Assembly (NCBI GenBank): GCA_020536535.1
Contig: JAHLWZ010000968.1
Location: 1-36,078, forward strand
Direction: 5' to 3'
Length of the DNA stretch: 36,078 nt
Origin: Pelomyxa schiedti
Lineage: Eukaryota > Evosea > Pelobiontida > Pelomyxidae
Shown: piece by piece, positions 28,195 to 36,078 of the stretch
Position numbering within the stretch: position 1 is the stretch's first letter
Layout: the number at the start of each line of letters is the position of its first letter
Notes under the pieces: generated by a model
Database searches by the model: none
What the model saw: only the letters and a program-made list of their open reading frames with translations
What the model was told of the DNA's origin: nothing
Position numbers and translations under genes: made by a program

Positions 28195-29526
28195 ATGGAT
28201 GCGCCAACCCAGCCCACACCAAACAAGCGACGTCGCGCCGACGCGCCCCACAACGCGCCGACGCAGCAGCACGAATTACTGCCAGATCTTATAGCTACGG
28301 GTCTCAAAGCGAGGGAGCAACTGCTCGCGCTGGCCACGTCGTCGCACGCCCGGTGCGGCGCGCGCAGCCCCGCCCGCGCGTTCATGTCGCTGTCGGCCGC
28401 GGCCACGTCGCCATTGTGGGACTGGTGCCTCACCCTCACCGAGGTGACCTTTGGGATCTGCGTCGAATTCGCGGTGCAGAACGTCTGGGTCTACCACATG
28501 TACATCAGAATGGGGGTCTCAGCGTCCCTCAACAGCGTCACGTGGATCAAGAGGCCGATCAAGTGCCGCGGCGGCGACGGCAGGCCCGTGAGGATCAACG
28601 AGACCGGCCAGGCGTGGTACCAGGGCGCCGTCGACATCGACCACGTGCTCGCCACTTGGAGCACCGCTCCGGCCGTCGTCCCTGAATTATGGGTCGTTGA
28701 CTTGAGGACCGGCTCGGCGAGGGACCTCACCGAGAGGTACCCACCCATAATGAGGCGGCCACAGGGGGGGAACAGGAAGTGGTGGATCCGGTGTGCGCGG
28801 AACGCGGGTGGGGGTTGTGAGTTGACAGTGTACAATTTGCTGGATAGCAAGTGTTGCGGAGTTCAGTGCGGGTGCGTCGAATTCCAGCAACTTGCGTTCT
28901 GTGTGGGACTGCTGTTCGACAAGGGGGCTCCTGATGAAGCTGCTATTCTGTTTGATTCTTTCCGGAGTGACCCAGCCATCCTGGTGTTTGATGTGAGCAA
29001 GACCTATGCGGCAAAGAACCCTGTGGTGCTGGGCAGGGCAAAGTGGTACAAACCAAAGAGAAGCCTGAATCCTTCAGGATTTGTAATGAGGACAAAGGCT
29101 GGCAAGCGTGTGTTCTTCGTCGAGGTCTTTGAAACTGGTTATGGGCACAGTGTGTTCAAGTTTGAGGAGGGTTGTGATTACGACTCACCAAAGGCCTTTT
29201 CAACAGGGACAAGTGGGCTATCGCAGCTTAGCTCGTCGCTGTTGTGTGTTGCAAAGAACAAAACAGTTGAAGTCTGGGACTGCAACAGCGAGTCAACAGA
29301 ACCACTCAGAGTAATCACCAAGCCAGGCCTCTCTTACAATCCAGTGATTGCCGAATCAGGGTTCTTGTTCCATCAGAGTATCACGCTTGCACCCAGGGGA
29401 CCACAGCCAGAGTTTGATGCACTGAAGGTAACTGACTCACTTGGGAATGTTGTTGTCACCCTCAAGTGGCCTCATGGCATGTGGCAACTCCCTTCTGAGT
29501 GTTTTTCTGTCTCTGGCTTTATGTGA
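28195..29526 (+). CDS. array family copy H (intronless, unknown function)
   Basis: ATG 28195 (MDAPTQPTPNKRRRADAP) gives 443 residues, stop TGA. The basic PTPNKRRR leader is shared with D, E and F. All family blocks are present: ELLPDLIATGLKAREQLLAL, SPLWDWCLTLTEVTFGICVE, YQGAVDIDHVL, GGNRKWWIRCARN, VFDVSKTYAAKNPVVL, VEVWDCNSESTEPLRVI, AESGFLFHQS, LKVTDSLGNVVVTLKWPHG, SVSGFM. The frame is intact and the first third is very GC-rich. AATAAA occurs 14 bp after the stop. Bystin begins 103 bp downstream on the same strand. Confidence 0.87.
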   Translation: MDAPTQPTPNKRRRADAPHNAPTQQHELLPDLIATGLKAREQLLALATSSHARCGARSPARAFMSLSAAATSPLWDWCLTLTEVTFGICVEFAVQNVWVYHMYIRMGVSASLNSVTWIKRPIKCRGGDGRPVRINETGQAWYQGAVDIDHVLATWSTAPAVVPELWVVDLRTGSARDLTERYPPIMRRPQGGNRKWWIRCARNAGGGCELTVYNLLDSKCCGVQCGCVEFQQLAFCVGLLFDKGAPDEAAILFDSFRSDPAILVFDVSKTYAAKNPVVLGRAKWYKPKRSLNPSGFVMRTKAGKRVFFVEVFETGYGHSVFKFEEGCDYDSPKAFSTGTSGLSQLSSSLLCVAKNKTVEVWDCNSESTEPLRVITKPGLSYNPVIAESGFLFHQSITLAPRGPQPEFDALKVTDSLGNVVVTLKWPHGMWQLPSECFSVSGFM

Positions 29527-29629
29527 GCAACAAAAAGGAAATAAAAAGCCTGTTTCTTTCTCGGCACACACCACAGTTGCTGCCATCAGATAGCAGATCC
29601 CGAAAGTGGCAATTTAATCAAAGACAGCC

Positions 29630-31599
29630 ATGGACCGCGGTACCACGAGCAGGGGCAACAACCGGGGCGGGAGGGGGAGGGGGAGCGGGAAGGGGCGACA
29701 AGGCGGGGGCGGTGCGAGGCCCTACGGCCCCCCGCCGCTGCTGTTCGCCACCACCGCGGCGTCGGGCACGGCAACGGGGACGGGGGGGATACCGGCCCCG
29801 CCCCTGCCCCCCGGCGCCCACCTAGACCCTGAAGACGTGCGTGCGTTTTGGTTGTGGGTTTGTGTTGGTGTTTCGTACTTGTGGGACGACGTGACGTTAC
29901 GTGACGTGTGGGCCAGGGCTAAGATGTCTAACCCAAACATATGCACTATTTTTAGGTGGCGGAATCGAGGAACATGGCGATGAGAAATAAGGCACGAGGA
30001 TTGGCACGTGCACAAAAGAGGGAGGAGGACGACGAATCTGACGCCCACAACTTCCTCACTATGTTCAGGAAAACCCCAAAGTAATTTCTTCTTTTTTCGG
30101 TTTTTGGATAGATTATGAATATAATATAATTTTATGATTGTAATACAACGTGGCTCTGATTCTCTGGATTGACTATGGTTTTTTTTTTTCCCCTCGTAGT
30201 GAGAAGTTAACTGCTCCAGACGATGACGATGACGATGACGGCAACCTTGATGACGATGAGAAGGAGGAGGATTATGATGGTAATTTCGAAGTCTCGCCGG
30301 AGGAAGAAGCTGCTTTAGAGGCGTTTATGCCTCTTGATGGGGATATGAGCTTCTCAGAAGGTGAAGATGATGATTCCAGAGGGGCAGACACTTCAGATGT
30401 TGTGAGACACCAAATGGCGGCAAACGTAAAAGCCCTTGTTCAAAAACCAGCAATTGATGCGAAGGTTAAGCGCGTGTACCAAAGGTGACTTCCAACCCCC
30501 CATTTTTGAAATCTCCCGCTGACGCACCTTCAATACAGTGTAGGTCACCTTCTCAAATCATACACAATCGGAAAACTACCAAAAGCATTCAAGCTTCTCC
30601 CGGTTCTAACCAACTGGGAAGAGTTGGTCTTCCTCACTAACCCTGATGAGTGGTCACCACAAGCACTACACGCAGCTGTACGATTATTCGTCAGTGGTTT
30701 GAACCAGCGCGCATCCCAACGCTTTATGAACGTAGTTCTTTTGCCTTGCATCAGGGAGGCAATACAGACTAACAAGAAACTACACTTCCATCAGTACCTG
30801 GCTCTCAAGAGGGCATTATATAAACCGGCTGCTTTTTACAAAGGATTTTTACTACCGCTATGTGAGGTACTTCACTTCATTTCAACTGCAGCACAGTACC
30901 AAATTTATACCTAGAATGGGAGTTGCACACTTCGCGAAGCGGTTATTGTGGGAAGTGCTCTGGCGAAAGTTTCTATTCCAATGTTGCACAGTGCAGCCGC
31001 AATACTCAAACTTGCACAAATCCCGCTCGCTCGATATCACCCAACAACGAGTGTATTCATGCGGATTCTGCTGGACAAGAAATATTCTCTCCCATACCGA
31101 GTCATAGACGAGGTTGTGAACCACTTTGTCCGGTTTGTCGGCGATTCCAGAAGGATGATTGTCTTATGGCACCAATGCCTGCTTGTTTTCGTGGAAAGGT
31201 TGGTTGAATTCAGCTTCACCCGATTCCCGTTCCTAATGACATCATTTTAGGTACAAGGCTGACCTGACTACTACGCAGAAAGACCAGTTACGGGCATTGA
31301 TGCGAGTTCACACACATACACAAGTAACACCGGAAATCAACACACACCTCGACCACTCGGCTTGCCGCGGAGAACAAAGGCTAGGTTAGTAATCCCCTCT
31401 CCACACGCAACCACAAGAAACCAAAACAACATCAATTCCCCCATCCCGTACCTCACCTACTATCACGCGTTGAAATACAGTCAACTAATTAATTCCCTTT
31501 TTCCCCACAGACCCTGCTACTGAGGAGTTACTATCAAAGCAGTTCATCATCACCACAACCACCACCCTCCCCTCCACAACACTGACAAACAAATCCTAG
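29630..31599 (+). CDS. BYSL: bystin (Enp1 homologue), 40S ribosome biogenesis
   Basis: Seven exons (29630-29836, 29956-30080, 30200-30484, 30539-30866, 30915-31198, 31251-31384, 31511-31599) join to 1452 nt, 483 residues, stop TAG. The introns are 48-54 bp with three of about 120 bp. The N-terminus is Gly/Arg-rich and disordered, followed by an acidic stretch (DDDDDDDGNLDDDEKEEDYD). The bystin domain fills the rest with strongly conserved blocks: LPKAFKLLPVLTNWEELVF, QRFMNVVLLPCIREAI, LHFHQYLALKRALYKPAAF, KGFLLPLCE-NGSCTLREA, SIPMLHSAAAILKLAQ, FMRILLDKKYSLPYRVID and LWHQCLLVFVERYK. Bystin/Enp1 binds pre-40S particles in nucleolus and cytoplasm and is needed for 18S rRNA maturation. A Thr-rich tail follows the domain. 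Assignment is secure. Confidence 0.95.
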
Positions 31600-31938
31600 A
31601 CAATATAACACCAACCAACAAATTACACGGCGACAAAATACAAAAAACAGCGACAGTCCCTTGGGCGGACACAAACACATCAGGGACTGTGATGGCCCAA
31701 TCGGTCCCCCCAAAGTGTCCCAAAACGGATTCATCGAATAGCTCTACATTCTATTTTTGAGCGAATCAAAAAGAAAACAACAAGCACCAGGCGACACCCC
31801 ATCGGCCGTACGTCGTTAGTTTTGTAGTTGCTTTTTTTACCGTGTCAACGCGTTTGTACTTTGTTGTTTATGTATCCATGTCCTTTTGTCGGTTAATGGG
31901 GGGTTTTTTTTTTTGTTTGGTGTTAATAGAGGAAAAAG
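31600..31938. other. intergenic region between bystin and VPS35
   Basis: 339 bp with no supported gene. It holds the 3' flank of bystin and presumably the VPS35 promoter. A T-rich stretch (31905-31915) precedes the VPS35 start. Confidence 0.5.
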
Positions 31939-34900
31939 ATGTCGGCGACACCAACAGCAAAGAAGGGTGCTGGTCCCGATGCAGTCTTGTTGACTGAGGA
32001 TGAACAGAACAAGTACCTTGAGGAGGCAAAGAACCAACTGAAAATACACGCCTTTTACATGAACAGAAACCTTGTGCGTTCATGTCTACCGTTAACTTGA
32101 TAAATTTCATTGTTCCCTTTTTAACTTGGAATTGGACTTAGGATACAAATAAACTTATGGACGCCTTGAAAAATGCTGCGGATATGATAAATGAACTCAG
32201 AACTTCCCAGTTATCCCCAAAGAGATACTACCTCCTATGTAAGCTTCTTGTTCCTACATCATAAACTCACTAGTGAAAAGACATGCTGGCGTTCGATGAA
32301 CTGAAACGCCTAGAAATGTACCTGTCTGATGAGCGCGACAAGCACGGAAAGAAAATGGCTGAATTGTATGAAATCGTACAATATGCTGGCAATGTTTTAC
32401 CGAGACTTTATCTGCTAGTAACCGTAAGTTGGTACGCGCTGCCGAGTACAAAGCGTCTCACCTTTAAATAGATCGGTTCTGCATATATCAAATGCAAGGA
32501 AGCTCCCACAAAGGACGTCCTTCGTGACTTGGTTGAGATGTGCAGAGGAGTGCAACACCCAACTCGCGGCTTGTTCTTGCGCAATTACCTCTCTGAGATT
32601 ACCAAGGACAAATTGCCCGACTTGGGTGGAGATCCGTGAGTTATTGTTATTCACATAATTCTTCTAACAAGAAACAGGGCTGATGGAGAAGTACGTGATT
32701 CAGTGAACTTCATCCTCTGCAACTTCACGGAAATGAACAAACTTTGGGTTCGACTGCACCAAGGACCCACTCGCGAGAGAGAAAAACGTGATGGGGAGAG
32801 GATGGAATTGCGTTTGTTGGTGGGCAAGAATCTTGCCAGACTGAGCCAATTGGAAGGTGTGGACTCTGATCTGTACACACAACTCATTTTGCCGCGACTG
32901 ATGGATCAGGTAATGATGGTTAATCAAAACTTCTTGCGAGCTCAATGTAAAAAGGTTATACAATGCCGAGATGTGATGGCACAACAATACCTGACAGAAA
33001 TTATCATCCAAGTACTTGAATCTATCAGTTTGCCCAAAATTGACCACCTTAAGGTTTTCCCTGACGAATTCCATCTTGTCACACTCGAACCACTTCTGCG
33101 GGGAATCGGCAAATTGACACCCAAGGTGGATATCAAGTCCATTATCAGCAGTCTTATTGACAGACTCGCTAAATTCGCTCTCTCCAGTGCCGAGGGAGCT
33201 GGCATTCCTTCCACCATCAATGTGTTCCGACTCTTCTCAGTTCACATTAGGAATATTGTTGCTGTGAGCGTCTTCCTTGGGGTTGTGGTAGCCTCATTAA
33301 CTGAACTACAGGAGCGTGAGATGCCTTGCGTGGACTATCTAGTCCTCCAAGTTTCTCTTGCCAATTTGTGCCTGAAGGTGTACCCACAGCAAGGCGAGTA
33401 CATTGATGAAGTACTGAAGAATGCCGCCGACTTCATGGCAGGCCTCAAGGACCCGTGTGTATCTCAGCCGTCCCTCTTCCTCTAAGTTTTGTGTAGCAAA
33501 GAATGCCAGCAAATGTCATGCGTTCAACAGATTACTCAATTACTTTCTCTCCCAATTGAAAGTTATGGTGACGTGCTGCGGGTAATTCATCTTTTTTAAA
33601 AAAAAAAGACTGAAACGTAGTATAGGTACTTGCACTTCAAAATTTCAACGCTGTTTGTTCATACCTTCTTTTTGACAAACGCAAATCCATCCAAGTCAGC
33701 TTGCTTCGCGCAATGGTGAAATCACCGACTGTAATCAGTACCGCGCAAGAAGTAGCTGCCTTGCTGTCGTTTATCCCAACTCTTCTGAGGGATGAACCTG
33801 AAGTTGACAAAGAATCAATTGACAAGGTTTTCCATTTAGCCCTATGGTTTTTCTTTTGTAATTTTCTTCCTCAAAAGGAGGACTTTTCTGAGGAACAAAA
33901 TCTTGTAGCAGCTACCATTCACATGTTCCGAAACGATAATCCAGAGATCCTTCTAGCTGTACATTCCCCTTTTAAACTTTATTCTCATATTTCCACAAGA
34001 TGTATCTTGGTGCGCGAAAGATCTTTGGCCAAGGAGGATCGGAAAGAGTTGTTCACACTCTTCCTCCCCTCATTTTCTCCGTTTTCAAGATGCTTACAAC
34101 GCTGAAACAAACCAATGAAGTACGCTCCCGCCATGTGTTTACCTGTATCAACTAATCACATCAACAGGAGTGGTTCCAACAACACCATAGACGACTTTTC
34201 AACTTCGAGCATGAGACTATTAAGGGACTTGCGACAAGTGGATTTTCCGAACTTGCTCTTCGATTATACTTGCAGGCATCTCAAGTTGCTGCCGTGTGTA
34301 AGCAGGAGCCTCATGCCTACGAGTTCTTTTGCCAGGTATGCTTCCTTGTTTTGGAAATGAAAACTAACCGAACAATAAGGCTTTCACTATCTATGAGGAT
34401 GAGATTGCTGACAGTGTGAAGCAAATCAATGCAATGGCAATTATCGTCGGAACACTCCATTCCATTCAATTTGAGCCCGACAATAACGACGCCCTCACAA
34501 CCAAGGTAAGCTCCCAATCTACCTGCAGTGTATTAACCTTGGTTACCCAAACAGACCGCCAAGCACTCGATGAAGCTCATGAAGAAGCCAGACCAATGCC
34601 GTGCCGTTTGCATGTCGGCGCATCTCTTCTGGCACGACCAACGAGAAAGAGAAGGAAAGCGAGTGCTGGAGTGCCTTCAGAAGTCCTTGAAGATTGCAGA
34701 CACTTGTGTAGAGGTCTGTTACGCAATCTTTCTAAATATATTAAACCAAATACCGGAAGCCACCAACCGCACTACGAAACAACGATACCTTCATCCCGCA
34801 ATCAACTAACACCAAACAAAACAAGCTCAATGCCAATATCCACCTATTTGTGGAGATTCTGAACCGGTACCTGTACTTCTTTGAGAAGCGCAACGAGTTT

Positions 34901-35092
34901 GTGCAAGTCAAGTACCTGAACGGGCTTATTGGCCTCATCAACGCCAGCATCGCCGCGCTCGAGGCAAGCGTAGCCGCGAGTGCCGAGATGGCACCCACAA
35001 TCACGTTCTACCAGAACACACTCGCGTTCATGAGGTGGAAGAAGCAGCGCTCCACGTCCGGCGCCCCTTACAACGAAATAGACATCCCGTAA
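31939..35092 (+). CDS. VPS35: VPS35, retromer core subunit
   Basis: Sixteen exons (31939-32073, 32142-32238, 32281-32423, 32472-32635, 32678-32909, 32955-33011, 33054-33263, 33312-33454, 33497-33581, 33626-33826, 33878-33958, 34000-34119, 34168-34335, 34380-34505, 34555-34713, 34826-35092) join to 2388 nt, 795 residues, stop TAA, the usual length for VPS35. The N-terminus carries the invariant PRLYLL motif ([18 protein letters not shown]) used to bind VPS26. The alpha-solenoid repeats continue through [37 protein letters not shown] and [17 protein letters not shown]. It ends in [20 protein letters not shown] and NGLIGLI. VPS35 with VPS26 and VPS29 sorts cargo from endosomes to Golgi or plasma membrane. 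Three introns are a multiple of three and free of stop codons. Confidence 0.97.
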
Positions 35093-35133
35093 TTAAAAAC
35101 CCACAACAGTCTGTTTGTTTTGGTGCAAGTAAC

Positions 35134-35139
35134 AATAAA
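35134..35139 (+). terminator. candidate polyadenylation signal of VPS35
   Basis: AATAAA 42 bp after the VPS35 stop codon, followed by a T-rich stretch. Confidence 0.45.
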
Positions 35140-35452
35140 GTTTTAGGCACTACCAAGCAATGGTTTTTTAACGTTCGCTTCTAAAGGTAGCTCCCATAAG
35201 TACATGTTCTCAGAAAAAAATGAGTATTTTTGCCTAACACACAGAATGGCCAAAGGGTTGGCAACCCCCAATTTAGGTTTCAATCTAGGTTGCATTGGAA
35301 GTGATGTAAGACCACATCTTGGGCATTCAATCAGTGTCTCAATTACTCTTGGCCTTTATTGGTATGAAAATCATGTAAAAAAAGGACCAGGTTTTTGTAG
35401 ATAGTTTTTGTGCACAACATAAGGACCACCAGAAAAATGGTCAGCCCGTGGT
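35140..35452. other. non-coding spacer downstream of VPS35
   Basis: AT-rich with no supported gene. A 66-codon open frame (35204-35404) has no recognisable domain. Confidence 0.4.
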
Positions 35453-35553
35453 ACCAAATGATAATGAATCCAAGCCAATCCAATCCAATCCAATCCCAGT
35501 CTCGCACAGCACAGTTGGCAGCCGCGCAAATTCGCAGGGAAGCCAAAGGCTGT
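35453..35553. repeat. satellite module, first copy (101 bp)
   Basis: It begins ACCAAATGATAATGAATC, then has five pentamers (one CAAGC and four CAATC), then a unique stretch leading into the 43-bp repeat (CCAGTCTCGCACAGCACAGT). The same module recurs at 35893-36078. The two differ in length by 85 bp, exactly 17 pentamers. Confidence 0.92.
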
Positions 35554-35685
35554 CGAAGTTGCAGCCGCGCAAAATCGCAGGGAAGCCAAATGCTGTCAAA
35601 GTTGCAGCCGCGCAAACTCGCAGGGAAGCCAAAGGCTGTCAAAGTTGCAGCCGCGCAAACTCGCAGGAAAGGTCACAGCTGCAGC
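35518..35685. repeat. 43-bp tandem repeat, three full units plus a partial
   Basis: Units start at 35518, 35561 and 35604 with GCAGCCGCGCAAA and end with GTCAAAGTT or GTCGAAGTT. A partial fourth unit follows at 35647 and a degenerate start at about 35681. Units differ at a few positions. Confidence 0.92.
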
Positions 35686-35719
35686 CGTGCAACGGTCGCC
35701 ACCCAGAGGGAGGGTCCCC

Positions 35720-35744
35720 ATTCATTCATTCATTCATTCATTCA
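35720..35744. repeat. CATT tetranucleotide microsatellite
   Basis: Six perfect CATT units. Confidence 0.9.
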
Positions 35745-35892
35745 CTCTGAGAGGCCACCCACGCACACAGTCACATACAACATCAACCTTTTGATAACAG
35801 GCAACACCCACCTTTTCCACACCTTTTGTGGGTGTGACTGCTGGCTGTGACCGTGATGAAGGTGATGAGGTGATATGCTGACAAGATGAACA

Positions 35893-36078
35893 ACCAAATG
35901 ATAATGAATCCAATCCAATCCAATCCAATCCAATCCAATCCAATCCAATCCAATCCAATCCAATCCAATCCAATCCAATCCAATCCAATCCAATCCAATC
36001 CAATCCAATCCAATCCAATCCCAGTCTCGCACAGCACAGTTGGCAGCCGCGCAAATTCGCAGGGAAGCCAAAGGCTGT
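35893..36078. repeat. satellite module, second copy with expanded CAATC array
   Basis: Same flanks as 35453-35553, but the pentamer part holds 22 perfect CAATC units (35911-36020). The module then continues into the 43-bp unit at the window end, so the array probably goes on beyond it. On the minus strand the pentamers read as a WIGLD repeat, which is not a gene. Confidence 0.93.

Noticed and set aside
35204-35404. 66-codon open frame downstream of VPS35
   Set aside because: No homology, no clear context, and it lies in an AT-rich spacer.
35518-35685. CRISPR-like array of short repeats
   Set aside because: The 43-bp units follow each other without spacers, there are no cas genes and the DNA is eukaryotic.
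35734-36071. minus-strand open frames with a WIGLD pentapeptide repeat
   Set aside because: They are the direct translation of the CAATC satellite, open in several frames because the repeat has no stop.

Overview
The window is nuclear DNA from a eukaryotic protist. The conserved genes carry many very short GT-AG introns (mostly about 38-75 bp), all three stop codons are used in the normal way, intergenic gaps are small, and the gene set is eukaryotic: retromer VPS35, bystin, a papain-family cathepsin and an RPGRIP1L-type ciliary transition-zone protein. A free-living flagellated amoeboid protist such as an archamoeba would fit. That placement is an inference; the sequence does not prove a species.

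Layout. 1-327: last exon of an acidic/basic low-complexity gene. 1021-4193: a complete DNA transposon with about 190-bp terminal inverted repeats and a TA target duplication. It holds two convergent, intron-containing genes: an IS630/Tc1/mariner-type DDE transposase (minus) and a cysteine-cluster protein (plus). 4274-5638: secreted cathepsin-like protease (minus, 6 exons). 6064-8462: nuclear-looking protein with repeat tracts, a coiled coil and a C-terminal domain resembling the Csm1/Pcs1 monopolin globular domain. 8525-13744: RPGRIP1L-like coiled-coil/C2 protein.

13808-29526 is a lineage-specific gene-family island. Six apparently intact intronless paralogues of 433-465 residues (A, B, C, D, E, H), one frameshifted full-length copy (G) and two truncated 5' fragments all lie on the plus strand. 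No known domain was recognised in them; the C-terminal third has WD/beta-propeller-like strands. Two minus-strand genes interrupt the island: a 656-residue ankyrin-like protein (17540-19736) and a distant, probably frameshifted relative of the array family (25117-26593). Relic pieces and a 22-bp direct repeat at one truncation point show that the island is rearranging.

29630-31599 is bystin (7 exons) and 31939-35092 is VPS35 (16 exons, 795 residues). The last 700 bp is satellite-like: 43-bp tandem units, a CATT microsatellite, and a module present twice whose CAATC pentamer array has grown from 5 to 22 units.

The housekeeping genes do not form a pathway together. Their roles are vesicle sorting (VPS35), ribosome biogenesis (bystin), cilium (RPGRIP1L), lysosomal proteolysis (cathepsin) and possibly chromosome segregation (Csm1-like). 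The two most unusual items are the two-gene transposon, in which each terminal repeat appears to serve as the promoter of one gene, and the intronless paralogue array. Exon joins below were built by hand from splice motifs and reading-frame continuity; for six of the seven multi-exon genes the summed exon length is an exact multiple of three, and the RPGRIP1L-like gene was not fully resolved.
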